A stretch of 64,000 bases of DNA from Multifurca ochricompacta (lineage: Eukaryota; Basidiomycota; Agaricomycetes; Russulales; Russulaceae), in contig WTXG01000009.1 of NCBI GenBank assembly GCA_022496185.1, forward strand, positions 679,411 to 743,410. The letters are read 5' to 3'. The first letter of the stretch is position 1, and the number at the start of each line of letters is the position of its first letter. The notes under the pieces are model-generated. The model was not told the DNA's origin. It searched no databases and saw nothing but the letters and a program-made list of their open reading frames with translations. Of this stretch, positions 48,551 to 59,984 are shown piece after piece. Made by a program: the position numbers and the translations under genes.

Positions 48551-49401
48551 ACATTGCATCGCATGGTGGTCTGACCTCCTTCCTATTAAGGAAGGTTGAC
48601 TTAAACACACCAGGACAGTCGCACTTGTATGAAATGAAACCAGAATAATAAAATAATAATGTAAATAAAGGATCCTTTCAATCTTCTGAACATAAACCAA
48701 CAATATTTGAGGGATCTTGAGTAGCCATAAATGAACACGTTGTGTCCAAGTGCTTATCTCCTTGACTGGGATGGCCTGGGCCATTTATCCGAAATGTGCA
48801 GAAACACAAAGAACAGTCATGCTTGTATAAAATTGAAACCAGAATAATAAATAAAAATAGAATAATAAATTATCTTAATCTTATGAACATAAAACAGGAA
48901 TTTTTGAGGGATCTTGAGTAGCCATAAATGAACGTGTTGTGTCCAAGTGTGTATCTCCTTGACTGGGATGTCCTGGGCCGGATGTCTGAAATGTGTGATG
49001 CAAGTAAAGAACTTGCACACATTTCATTTTATGGGTAACCCAGGTATCAAAACAATTATCCAGGGGTTACCCCTGCAAATTGCTATGTGTTCATCAAATT
49101 ATTTTGCATTCTGTGTGGTTATCTGACAGGCTTTTCACCAATGTTCTATAACATCCTATCTAATCATCTCTGTATACTGTATTTTAGTTGTGCTTGTATA
49201 AAATTGAAAGCAGAATAATAAAATAAAATGGAATAATGAATTATCTTAATCTTCTGAACATAAAATAAGAGTCATTGAGGGATCTTAAGCAGCCACAAAT
49301 GAACGCATTGTGTATCTTCTTGGTCCGGGAAGGCCTGGGCCAGGTATCCAAAATGCGCGATGCAAGTAAAGAACTTGCACACGTTTTCACAGGTGACCCA
49401 C

Positions 49402-50849
49402 TAGTGATTGGCAGGGGTAACCCTGGGGTATCCTCGTTGGTACCCGTACCCGTACCCGTACCCGTCACTACGGGTACGGGTAACCCGCAGGTTACCCGCG
49501 GGTCACCCGTGAAAACGCGTGCAAGTTCTTTACTTGCATCGCGCATTTCGGATAACCGGCCCGGGCCTTCCCGGACCAAGAAGATACACAACGCGTTCAT
49601 TTGTGGCTGCTTAAGATCCCTCAATGACTCTTGTTTTATGTTCAGAAGATTAAGATAATTAATTATTCCATTTTTATTTTATTATTCTGCTTTCAATTTT
49701 ATACAAGCACAACTAAAATCCAGTATACAGCAATGATTAGATAGGATGTTATAGAACATTGATGAAAGCCTGTCAGATAACCACACAGAATGCAAAAAAA
49801 ATTGACGAACACATAGAAATTGGTAGGGGTAACCCCTGGATAGTTGTTTTGATACCTGGGTTACCCATAAAATGAAACGCGTGCAAGTTCTTTACTTGCA
49901 TCGCGCATTTCGGACATCCAGCCCGGGGATCCCGGTCAAGGAGATATGCACTTGGACACAACGCGTTCATTTATGGCTACTCAAGATCCCTCAAAGATTC
50001 CTATTTTATGTTCATAAGATTAAGATAATTTATTATTCCATTTTTATTTTATTATTCTGGTTTCAATTTTATACGAGCGCGACTGTTCTTTGCATTTCTG
50101 TGCATTTCGGGTAAACGGCCCGGGCCATCCCGGTCAAGGAGATAAGCACTTGGACACAACGCATTCATTTATGGCTACTCAAGATTCCTCAAAAGTTGTT
50201 GGTTTATGTTCAGAAGATTAAATGGATCCTTTATTTACATTATTATTTTATTATTCTGGTTTCATTTCATACAAGCGTGACTGTCCTAGTCCTGGATGCA
50301 CATTTCTGCACGTTTAAGTCAACCTTCCTTAATAGGAAGGAGGTCAGACCACCATGCGATGCAATGTAGTCGCTGCCCCATGCAGCTTGTAGACACACGC
50401 GGGCCTTGTTTCAATAAAGTAATTTAATAATTAGATTATAGAATAGTCTATATTAGTCTAGAGAGTATTTTAGATAGTGCCAGACCGGCAGAATTGGTCG
50501 CGCGTTAATAAAACAGATGTATCATGGTTTTCAAGAAAGTGGATCACTGATAAGGATTTTATTTTACATCGCACCGTTAATCTGCTTTGATATTTTGTAG
50601 GATAATACTAGAACATATTTAACGCCACCCTGTAGCATACATCAGATGAGATCTTGTATTTTTGTGGCTGCAGATGTGTTTTATCTCGGAAATTCTACTG
50701 ATCTTGTCAATGCATAATCGGTGCCTATACCCGCCAAACCCGCCGCGCGGTACGGGTTTCCACGGGTTGGGAGCCGTATACCCGTACCCGTACCCAGCAA
50801 AACCCGCGGCGCTTACCCGCACGGGTATGAAACCCCTTGACAATCACTA
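49402..50849 (-). mobile_element. 1.45-kb non-autonomous hAT-type element, copy B (inverted)
   Basis: It is the near-perfect reverse complement of 34629-36080. It is flanked by the exact 8-bp duplication TGACCCAC (49394-49401 and 50850-50857) and inserted close to the right end of copy C. It keeps its CpG sites, unlike copy C around it, so it is younger. Confidence 0.94.
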
Positions 50850-51284
50850 TGACCCACAGGTAACCCGCGGGTTACCTGTACCCATCACTATGGGTACAGG
50901 TACGGGTACAGGTACAGGTACCAATGAGGATACCCCAGGGTTACCCTGCCAATCACTACGCCTGAGGCGGCTCAATGGTCCACACTCCTTTCTATTAAGG
51001 AAAGTTTCATTGGTCTGGAATTACCAAAAATGCACATCCAGGACATCCCTTGCTGTTGACACAGGATGTTTGGTGATCCTGAGATCACAGAGATATGTCA
51101 GACATCTTGGGATAATGGCAGGTAGATTAGATAGGACTTGGCTGCTTCATTTATCTTTATTAGGTAGTCATATATATATATGGTTATCTTTGTTTCTTAA
51201 GTTTAGTTACTGGTTATTATTCTTTATCATATGACTTTATTATCATATTATTATTTTCTAGCCAACAACTTTATTCCCTCTAAG

Positions 51285-51530
51285 TACATTGGATGGCACT
51301 TGTGGACTTATTCCCAGTTGAACTGCACAGTACTGACTGTAGTGGTTAGTGAAAAATAAGAGAAGTGCAAGTCTGTATACTACAAGTCAACATAAAGGTA
51401 GTAGCTAATAGAGAAGGAGCTTACACTCCAGAGTTAGAGAAAACTCTGAAATGTAGAGGTGAAAATAAGCCCTTATATATCCCAAAAGATGGTCTGTGCA
51501 CACTGGGAATAAATCCATGATCAGTATTGG
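51285..51530. repeat. Repeat shared with the 3.3-kb element
   Basis: Sequence around 51405-51520 (a CTCTGAA(A/G)TG region, CCCTTATATA, GGTCTGTGCACACTGGGAATAA) matches about 38865-38990 with substitutions, and TTATTCCCAG at about 51307-51320 is an inverted piece of the same sequence. The TATA-like run suggests an LTR remnant, possibly of the copia relic next to it. Confidence 0.5.
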
Positions 51531-51539
51531 ATGAAAGCA

Positions 51540-51745
51540 CAAGTTGATGATGCTGGGTTCACCACAACAAAATGGGCATATTCAATATTACATGGTGCCA
51601 GATTGTCACTAGCAGTTGTGTACACTTACAACAGGACTCCCACCTTCCATGATAGATTGGCACACACTACATGAGCTCTGGAGTGCTGGTCACACCCCAG
51701 ATGTCTCATACTTCTGGGCCTTTGGATGTAAGGCATTCAAGGGGT
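51540..51745 (+). pseudogene. Ty1/copia integrase fragment
   Basis: In shifting frames the segment reads S-P-Q-Q-N-G-H, then Y-T-Y-N-R-T-P-T, then E-L-W-S-A-G-H-T-P-D-V-S-Y-F-W-A-F-G-C-K-A-F. This is the conserved end of the copia integrase core. Frames shift and no RT follows. The fragment stops about 360 bp before the carboxylesterase start; the interval (51746-52105) is presumed promoter. Confidence 0.75.
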
Positions 51746-52105
51746 ATATGGCTTGTTGCCAAATTTGGAACGGGTATCTCGGCAAAATATCCCGAACTCC
51801 CGTCGGCAGCATTTCTTGGTTGTTGGACACGTTCAACAATGACCACAATGGGGCACTCTTCAGGTCATCACGCACACAATTCCACGAGTTCGGCGAGGGA
51901 CGTCGTATGGCAAGGCCTTTGTTCCCCAATAGCTATTTTTGACCCTGATTCGCTTGCCCACTCTACAGGGCACAACAATTCATTCGCTTATTAAAACCCT
52001 AGTACTCAACACCTCCCCCCCTCAGCCGTATTCCCTGTCACTTCCTGGCGGAGCAACACAATCATATTTATCCTTCAACATCCGTGTTGTTGCCTGAAAG
52101 CTGCC

Positions 52106-53964
52106 ATGATCGCTTTTTGGTGTCTTGGTCTTCTTGCCGTCGTCTTGGTCAGAGCCTCTCCCATCCAGCCCCAACCTCTCTGTTCTAGTCGAGCTTCATT
52201 TAGTCCTCGCGTCACGACACCGATTGGCGTTGCGCACGGTGCGGCGACTATAAATGGGGCTACGCGGTTTGCGGTCAAATACGCATCTGCTCAGCGATGG
52301 AGAAATGCAGTGATTGCTAGGACATGGGAACTCCCGTATGTGCTATCTACAGCAGCCAATTGATCCCTTTACATATGTCTTTTTAGTAACAATTCATCGG
52401 ATCCAATGATGCTTCCATTAGCATGTCCCCAGACTAATCTCGATTCGTCTCAATACTCCGAAGATTGCTTATCAATGCTGCTGTTCGTACCGACAGTTAC
52501 CACAGTCGCAAGCAAACTTCCAGTTTTTCTTTGGTTAGTCCTCGAGACGTTCAGTAATGTTGTATTCAAATGTTCTCAGGGTCCACGGGGGTTCGTTCAT
52601 CCATGGGTCAGCAACTGCACCAAGTTTGGATGGCGCCAATCTTGCCAAGGCGACGCATTCTATTGTTGTACTTGTGCAGTATCGCCTCGGCGCGGTAAGC
52701 CATCTCTGCTATTTGAACAATCATGCTATCTGACGTTCGTTGTCAGCTTGGTTTCAACTCACCTGACGGGCGCACTAACTTCGCTGTACAGGATGTTGTT
52801 GTCTCCTTGCAATTCTTGCACAAGATTCTCCCTAGTTTCGGGGGCAATGCTTCAAAAATTACAATTGCTGGGCAGAGCAGCGGTGCAAACTTGATCCGGG
52901 CATTGCTCGCTGCCCCATCAGCCGATACACTTTTCCGGTCGGCTATCCTCCACTCTGATCCCATGGTAAGCAGTATGTTATTCACAAGTGACTTGGAGCT
53001 CACTCCTTACAGGACTTTGGATTCTTATCTACTGGTGTGCAGTCCAAACTCCAGGATTACTTTAACATGCAGCTTAATTGTTCTGTGGGGGATACAACGT
53101 GTCTTTTCTCTCTCCCTCTCTCGTCTATTCTCTCTGCGTCCGATGCACTATACAATAATGGCATGAGCATTGACCCGTCTGCGACCCAGGAGGTGCCCAT
53201 GCGTCCTGTTCATGACGGCACATTTATCACGAGCACGCTTGATTCCACCACACCTTTCCCTCGGGTTTCCAAGCCTATAATTCTCAGCACCGTTTTAAAT
53301 GAAGCTGGCCCCGCCATTTACAGTCATTTTGCCAACCCGATGAGCGCATCACTCTACTCAGCGATCGTTCAAGCGACTTTCGAAGATCCTAGAGCAAGTA
53401 ATCTCCTCGACTCCCCTAGTTACCAAGTACCAGTCTTTGCTGATGGTCGAGTCGCGGACGCTCGCGTCCAATTGGAGAGAATGGGTTCTGATCAGGTGTG
53501 GCGGTGCCCGACGTGGACCTTCGCTCGTAGCTGGACCCAGAATGGTGGGAGGGCATTTGTTGCCCACTACACTGTTGGTGCGACATACCCAGACAATCAT
53601 GATATCTCCTTCTGTGCCCAAGCTGGCGTTGTATGCCACGAGGATGACATTCAGATTGTCGTGTGTTGCTCCTATCACTTGGTTGTCCACCTTCACTGAT
53701 GACACGCAGTTTGGCACGGTTCCTATACCAAACCCTGCCCAATCTTCTTTGATAAGGGAAGTCCAGGCTCGCTACAAATCATTCCTTTTCACTGGTGACC
53801 CGAATCCGTTTGGCGCAAGCTTACCCCAGTGGTCTCCCTCTACCACCGGAAATTTCTCCGCAAAAAATTTGGGAAGTCCAGGAAGCGCAGCTATTGGTAC
53901 ATGCAACACCCGGTTTTGGGGAACTATTTCCGTACCCTATGATTATCAAGTATTTGGAATCTAG
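52106..53964 (+). CDS. Secreted type-B carboxylesterase/lipase
   Basis: The ATG at 52106 starts a signal peptide (M-I-A-F-W-C-L-G-L-L-A-V-V-L-V-R-A). The alpha/beta-hydrolase core follows over several exons: S-E-D-C-L, a W-V-H-G-G-like oxyanion region near 52575 (H-G-G-S-F), D-G-A-N-L-A, Y-R-L-G-A, then the nucleophile elbow I-A-G-Q-S-S-G-A-N (Ser near 52877). The acid is likely the Glu of V-L-N-E-A-G (near 53300) and the His that of C-H-E-D-D (near 53640). The stop is at 53962. Such enzymes hydrolyse ester bonds of lipids, cell-wall or xenobiotic esters outside the cell. The substrate is not predictable. All triad residues are present. Confidence 0.88.
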
Positions 53965-54508
53965 TTGAAATTAGCTTTCATTTTTACCGGCTCTCGAACA
54001 TCGACGTCAATTCCATCGCCACTACACTACGTCTCTTCATCACACCAATAAATTACATACACGACGCTGTCCATTGACTGCTGCTTATTCCTCGAACTCT
54101 CGACTATTCATTCACCTTAATGTGAACCTCGATGTATTTTCCTCCGAGGCTGCTGGAAAGCCTGGGCCTGTAATATGAAAAGACGCATCTATTGAACCAG
54201 CCATATTACGGTATGGGTATGGTTAGCTGCCATAGCTTAGTCATCATGCAACATCCAGTGAATCAGATGCTGATCGTATGGTCCCACCATTGTTCAACGT
54301 TCAACCTCCAACGCTCGGCTATCCACTACCTACATTGCTTTCCTCTCGATCTTTTCCACGATCTTTTCATTCATTATGGCACAAATTCCGAACGAGAATC
54401 AATATCTCATGCAATCTATGCTAGTATCGGTAATGATGAGAGAGTAGTGTATTCCTTTTAAACCTGACATTGGGGCACTAGGGCGATCTCGCAGATGAGC
54501 GCGTGGGC
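53965..54508. other. Intergenic region
   Basis: It holds the esterase 3' UTR and the promoter of the UBLCP1-like gene. An 89-codon open frame at 54192 has no features and is rejected. Confidence 0.5.
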
Positions 54509-56045
54509 ATGACTGAGAAATGGATCTCGCTCTCTTTTACCTGGTCTGGTAAAACCTTCTTTCTAGATGTAGCCGATTCGGACAGGTCAGACATTCGTAA
54601 AAAAACGTTTATTAGAGTACTTAATACTTTTCCAGGATATTCGATCTGAAAGTGGCTCTTTTCAGCATAACCGACGTACCGCCAGAACGACAGAAAATAC
54701 TTGGACTGGTGAAGGGAAAACTTCCCCCGGATGATGAGCGGATGTAGGCGTCGATGTCAGCTCGCACGAAGCGATTCTAAAAATTCTTCATGCAGCGATA
54801 ACCTCGGGCTTTTCAGCGGAAAGAAATTTACGATGGTGGGTACACCACAAGGCCACGAGGTGAAGGATCCCAAAGGTCTGTGTCATTTATCCCGTGGGGG
54901 ACCGTCCCTGACACGCTTTGCAGAGATGGAGTTCTTGTCTGATGTTGTTAATGATCTCGATGTCGACTTCTCTGCCAACCCCGCCGCTGCAGAATCACAT
55001 AAGAATGACCAGCGGAACATTCGCAAGATCCGCGAGGCAACCGAAAAGTTAAAGATCAACCTCATTCACCCCCTTCGCAAAGGAAAGAGGTTACTTGTTT
55101 TAGACATCGATTATAGTGGGCTCCCTTATTTCCTGATGATGCTACTCTACGGATCTCATGGGTACTCACTTCAGCGATTTTGGATACAAAGCCCCTGACT
55201 TCTGGCGCCCTTCCCCCTTCTGAGTGTGCGCGACCTAGACTGCACGAATTTTTGACGGCTATATACCCTTATTATGATATATGTATCTGGTAAGATATTT
55301 AAGTCTCTCTTTTTTAGTTCTTCTACAAGGGACTCAGGTCTCAGACGAGCTGGATCTGGATAGAGACTAAACTTGTGGAACTAGGAATGCTGGGTGGGAA
55401 TCAGAGCTACCAGGTCGGGGGGATTTAACGTTTCTCGGTTGATCCCACTCACTGAACCGAGTACTTTCGGGTAGATCTCTTTCGGTGAGTCCCTGTAAAG
55501 CTTCGGTGTCGGTCCGGTCAACTCCAAAAATCAATCTTTACACAGTGTTGGACAAGACTCCTATGTTTACCGTTTTTTCCCAGAGGGATGGCAAGTCATA
55601 TAGTCATCACGTTAAACCTCTACAAATCATCTGGAACCACTTCCCCCAGTTGTGAGCCATTCCAGCTCAATTGTACATGGCTGAGGCTGACAATTTCTTC
55701 TATGCAGCAACGAAAAGAACACCATTCACGTTGACGACCTCGTAAGTAATACACACACTCCCTTCGAGAAGGTATTTGCCTAATAGACCACTCGAGGGTC
55801 GTAATTTTGCCCTCAATCCCAAGCACGGACTCAAAATTTCGCCGTTCAAAGATGCACATACCCCACGAGCTATGGCTGATCGCGAACTTGATGATTTAGC
55901 AAAGTATCTTTTACATGTTGCCACCATTGATGACATGGAGACATTGAACCACAAGGTGGTTGTGAATTCTTGCAGAGGTTTCATTGATTGACGAATTACC
56001 GCCTAGGATTGGAAGCGAATTGTGCATGCACTGCCTCCGCATTGA
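54509..56045 (+). CDS. UBLCP1-like ubiquitin-like-domain phosphatase (FCP1/SCP HAD family)
   Basis: UBLCP1 is a nuclear phosphatase that docks on the 26S proteasome through its ubiquitin-like domain and dephosphorylates it. The ATG at 54509 begins M-T-E-K-W-I-S-L-S-F-T-W-S-G-K, the first strand of the ubiquitin fold, which ends near D-D-E-R-M (54745). The phosphatase part has L-L-V-L-D-I-D-Y; splicing the next intron restores the T of the D-x-D-x-T-like motif and leads to I-L-D-T-K and R-P-R-L-H-E-F-L. Then come S-Q-T-S-W-I-W-I-E-T-K, V-L-D-K-T-P-M-F-T-V, H-V-D-D-L, G-R-N-F-A-L-N-P and F-K-D-A-H. The last intron leads to D-W-K-R-I-V-H-A and the stop at 56043. Catalytic Asp residues are kept. 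Confidence 0.88.
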
Positions 56046-56324
56046 TTATCCTCTCACAGCCAGACATTATAGCGTTTAGACTGCATCAATTATCCTGTAG
56101 CATACTTCGGTACGTCGGTTTTCGAGGTGTTCCCATCTACTCGACCCATTTCTGTCATTGCCATTGCTATCCTGATGCCCAACATCCCACCACCCTGGCC
56201 ATTTTGATATACATGGGAGCCTGTAGTAGTCTGATACACTGCATCACATTTGGGTGACGTCTTTATACCTCTAAAAGCGCGACATTATCCGTAACTGCAT
56301 TGAAAATCGCAAGAGTAGATGGAG

Positions 56325-57469
56325 CTAGAAGCGTCCATCAACAATTGATCTAAGAGTGGGACTGAACCGCGCACTTTGAGATGCCCAGGTCTCCCGGGAA
56401 ACACTAGCTGGCGCCAAGATGTGGGTGGACGCATCGAAACGCCAGGCCTGTGCTGATGCGACTTACCACGGAGAGAGCGTTATAAGTGCTCAAATCGATG
56501 TAGCTTAACGTAGTAACGTACTAGAAAGGAGATCGTCGCCCGACAGGCCGAGGTATCCCTGTGCAAGGTTCAGGGGGATAGTGGTATACCCTTTCGACAT
56601 CAATGCAAGTGTACGCTTGCGGAAAGATTCTACCATAAATATATTGTAAGACGGTACAGGCAAGGAAGCAAAACCGCGACCCTACCGATAAATGCGGTCA
56701 CCAAACTCGCAATTACTCTTGGTACGTCTGCGCACAAAAAATCTGCCTGCTGCGCAAGGTTGAGGAGAGTTTCTCCACGGGAGTAGACATGTTCGTAGCG
56801 CCTCTCCCAGACAGAAGCGAAGAGATTTAGCGTTGCTTGGGAAAGTGGGAGAGAAGCTACGGAATTAGGCAAGCGCATTAACGCAAACTTCGCTGAGGAT
56901 CTTTATGAGGTGGGAGATTAGACCATAGTCAGATGATATATTTGGCCCCTACAGATCGTCAACTATGAGATAAGAGAGGACCAGAGACATGGTGACGAGC
57001 AGTTGCGTTGGACGATCATCACTAGCTGCCTTCAGGGGAGCAAATCCAGATCAATTATTTGCCCCGTGATCACATAGTCATCGAACATCGAACATACGAC
57101 AAGATCTGCGCATTCCGCAGCTTGAATGATTCCGTAATAGTCTTCATTGGCCTGCAAAGCCGCAATTTGGGTGAACAATGATAGATATGGCTCTTCAGGC
57201 GGTTGGCTACGAGCATCTGTGGGTATGAACAGGATCCCACCCGACGCGGACAGTTTGGGCATTGATTGTGATCGAACGGAATCTTCGACAAGCCTAGTTT
57301 TTGGAGGTGAGAGAGGGTTGTCCATGATGGATGATTTGCGAAATGGCCATAAGTCACAGTCTCGATTCAGTACGGCAGGCAGCGGGTAGGTGTCCAAAGG
57401 GGTTGCCCAATTAGGTTGGGTTGAGAATTTTGGTCTGGTCTCCATCAACACAAATTGGGTCTCAACCAT
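56325..57469 (-). CDS. CSN8: COP9 signalosome subunit 8 (CSN8)
   Basis: CSN8 is the smallest PCI subunit of the COP9 signalosome, which removes NEDD8 from cullins. Joined minus-strand exons read: L-F-T-Q-I-A-A-L-Q-A-N-E-D-Y-Y-G-I-I-Q (about 57190-57130), then L-L-V-T-M-S-L-V-L-S-Y-L-I-V-D-D-L, then M-R-L-P-N-S and V-W-E-R-R-Y-E-H-V-Y-S-R (56878-56700). A short exon from 56615 reads R-T-L-A-L-M-S-K-G-Y-T-T-I-P-L, Y-L-G-L-S, and a last exon reads A-W-R-F-D-A-S-T-H-I-L-A-P-A with the stop at 56325. The order matches CSN8 helical repeats plus winged helix. Two starts are possible: 57469, or the in-frame ATG at 57325, which gives a more usual N-terminus. Confidence 0.82.
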
Positions 57470-57511
57470 CACTGCCTCGCTCTAATTTTCTTTGCCTACA
57501 GCCAACCAGTT
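57470..57511. promoter_or_regulatory. Very short divergent intergenic region, CSN8 / NECAP
   Basis: If CSN8 starts at 57469, only 42 bp separate its ATG from the NECAP ATG at 57512. If it starts at 57325 the gap is 186 bp. Either way the promoters overlap. No clear TATA box was seen. Confidence 0.45.
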
Positions 57512-58432
57512 ATGGAGGAGTTTGTCCCTGATGAAATCGAGTCTATTCTCTACATAGCACGGGAGATATCTGGTATTCTTCGTGCAGTGACATCACCCTT
57601 GACGCGCTCATTCGAGATCAACAACAGTATACAGGATTCCACCTTTGAAAGCTAACGAGGGTCACCGCGCTCAAGAATGGGGAGACCTTAATCAACCTTT
57701 GTGGAAGGGTCGTATGCGTATCGTGGAGAAGTCTAATTCTGTATCTCTCTTATTTGAGGACGCACAATCGGGTACGGTCTTCTCTTGTCTTCTGAGGTCC
57801 TGACTGAATGACAACCTATCTAGGTGAATGTATGATTAAGTCGTCCTCTAAAGGAATTGCTTGCTGATATGACCATTCCCAGTATTTGCAAAGGCACTAT
57901 ATGATCCTTTCAGACCGTCTGTCGAGGCCGTCCTTGATTCTTCCCGATATTTTGTTATCCGGATCGAAGACAGTGGACGGAAGGCATATATCGGGATGGG
58001 GTTTGCAGAGAGATCCGACAGCTTCGACTTCAGTGAGTCTGTTCGTGGCATGCGCAAACCCGGGTCCCTTTGAACTCTCGTAGACGTAGCATTGCAGGAC
58101 TATACGAAGTACGGTGTTATCGGGCGCACATCAGTGCTTTTTAACAATGCATTATCACCAGGAGATGGAAAGCTCGGCTGAATCCTCCATTACAAACTCT
58201 GGAAGAAGATACTGCTTCGCCGCACATTCCACCGGGGCCAAAACAAGATTATTCACTCAAAGACGGCCAGACATTCACCATTTCCATCCCTGGGCGTGGT
58301 AGGCCTGAGATCGGTTCAAACTTGCTGGGATCGGGGAGAGTAAGTGGGAAAGCCTCCAGTGCGAACGCTGGTACAGGTGGTGGTGCTGTTCCACTACTTC
58401 CGCCACCTCCGAGTGCACCGAAGGGGCGTTAA
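57512..58432 (+). CDS. NECAP-type adaptin-ear-binding endocytic protein
   Basis: NECAP proteins bind AP-2 and regulate clathrin-coat assembly. The ATG at 57512 opens [18 protein letters not shown]. An acceptor at about 57630 gives [27 protein letters not shown]. Further exons give [36 protein letters not shown] and [10 protein letters not shown]. This is the PH-like DUF1681 fold in order. The tail has [11 protein letters not shown] and a Gly/Pro-rich end with the stop at 58430. About five short introns are present and the protein looks complete. Confidence 0.88.
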
Positions 58433-58992
58433 TTTTCAGGATGCTAGATGCTCCCGGCAGCTGCTCGTTTTCTGGGCGCGACTATATTGCTTTTCCGCTT
58501 TTTGTTAGGCCATTGCTGTATGCGCCACATACTGCATCTTATGTAACATTCTCATACAAGCCAATCCATCATCAGGAAAATTATAAATACAAATGACTAG
58601 AAGTAGTGTTCGCCACAGGTAACCCGCGGGCAAAAACACACGGACCCGAACCCGTACCTGTATGTACCTGGACCGTTACACCAAGGGTATGGGTTTGCCA
58701 TACTACAGGTACACCACAGGTATATAACCTGTGGGTAAGGGTAGACATTTTACATTCCAAGTCTAGTAGCCTAGAATGACATTGCACTACTTAAGCTATA
58801 ATCCATTCATCATCTGGCCATTCTTTGTCATTTTTGGTATCAGGTTGAGATGCTGCATACTTTAAATCAGCAGTCTTGTTACAACCCTTGCCTAGTCATC
58901 TGCTTTTCTTTAATTTACATGACATGGATCCTTCTGTTCCATCTAGTTTATCTTTCTTGATCATGTCCCCTTCCTACATCCCTCCCTGTGGC
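58433..58992. other. Intergenic region entering transposon DNA
   Basis: The NECAP 3' UTR lies at the left. From about 58610 there is sequence related to the GGGTAC-rich subterminal zones (ACCCGCGGG, ACAGGTA runs), but I could not define an element with two ends. Confidence 0.45.
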
Positions 58993-59143
58993 TAGTGATT
59001 GGCAGGGGTAACCCTGGGGTATCCTCATTGGTACCCATACCTGTACCTGTACCCATCACTATGGGTACAGGTAACCTGCGGGTTACCCACAGGTCACCTG
59101 TGAATAGTGATTGGCAGGGGTAACCCTGGGGTATACTCATTGG

Positions 59144-59176
<33 letters not shown>

Positions 59177-59680
59177 TGATGTGTACAGGTAACCCATGGG
59201 TAACCCACGGGTCACCCATGAAAACGTGTGCAAGTTCTTTACTTGCATCATGCATTTTGGATAACTGGCCCGGGCCTTCCCGGACCAAGAAGATACACAA
59301 TGCATTTATTTGTGGCTGCTTAAGATCCCTCAATGGCTCTTGTTTTATGTTCAGAAGATTAAGATAATTCATTATTCCTAGTGATTGTCAAGGGTTTTCA
59401 TACCCGCGCGGGTAAGCGCCACAGGTTTTGCTGGGTATGGGTATGGGTATACGGCTCCCAACCCGTGGAAACCCGTACCCGCGCGGCGGGTTTGGTGGGT
59501 ATAGGTGCCAATCATGCATTGACAAGATCAGTAGAAATTCTAAGATAAAACACATCTGCAGCCACAAAAATAAAAGATCTCATCTGATGTATGCTATAGG
59601 GTATCTTTAAATATGTTCTAGTATTATTATATAAAATATCAAAGCAGATTAACAGTGCGATGTAAAATAAAAGTGTTATC
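58993..59680. mobile_element. Nested fragments of the 1.45-kb hAT-type family
   Basis: Three element ends lie in close order: TAGTGATTGGCAGGGG at 58993 and again at 59105 (both right ends in inverted orientation) and TAGTGATTGTCAAGGG at 59379 (left end, plus orientation). Each begins a partial copy, so one copy inserted into another and pieces were lost. The last piece stops where the GC-rich MITE fragment begins at 59681. Confidence 0.8.
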
Positions 59681-59823
59681 TAGTGATGTTCCGGCCCGGC
59701 TTGGCCCAAAAGCCGCGGCTTTGGCTCGGCCTGAGGCGGCTCCGGCTTTCCTAAAGTCTGGGCCGAGCCAAAGCCGCCACAGACGGCTTGGCCCTGGCCC
59801 GGCTTGGCCCAAGCCGCGGCTTT
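59681..59823. mobile_element. Truncated GC-rich hAT MITE
   Basis: It begins TAGTGATGTTCCGGCC and follows the inverted right end of the 37477-37978 element for about 140 bp to GCGGCTTTTG, then leaves it. The other end is missing. Confidence 0.85.
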
Positions 59824-59984
59824 TGACGTAGAACTAGTAGTTTGTTTTCCTTTTTTAGAAATCAAGTTCTGAGACAAGCGCCAGCCGCGCGGGCCCGAGT
59901 GCACAGGTGAGACGTGCCATTGTGCGAGCTCACATGCACCGGGGCCACAGTCATATATATAACGGGTGCTTCTATCCCGCACTT

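Larger units (their letters stand above)
40643..50958 (+). mobile_element. 1.45-kb hAT-type element, copy C, split by two later insertions
   Basis: The left end TAGTGATTGTCAAGGG lies at 40643 and the right end TGCCAATCACTA finishes at 50958. Host pieces are 40643-41128, 48556-49401 and 50858-50958, together about 1.43 kb and collinear with copy A. The interruptions are the LTR retrotransposon at 41129-48550 and the inverted sister element at 49402-50849. The outer 8-bp duplication is not exact: GAGGTGGC lies left of it, and GAGGCGGC is found 5 bases to the right of the end. Confidence 0.88.

Noticed and set aside
49241..49658. Identical-looking 127-codon open frames on both strands
   Set aside because: They arise because two inverted copies of the same non-coding transposon end face each other at the nested insertion.
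50959..50971. Exact target duplication for the outer split element (copy C)
   Set aside because: The adjacent 8-mers differ (GAGGTGGC and CGCCTGAG). A near match 5 bases further on is suggestive only, so I did not call a duplication.
56320..56410. tRNA-like sequence on the minus strand (T-loop-like GGTTCAGTCCC)
   Set aside because: No paired T-stem or acceptor stem forms, and the segment is explained as the last coding exon of CSN8.
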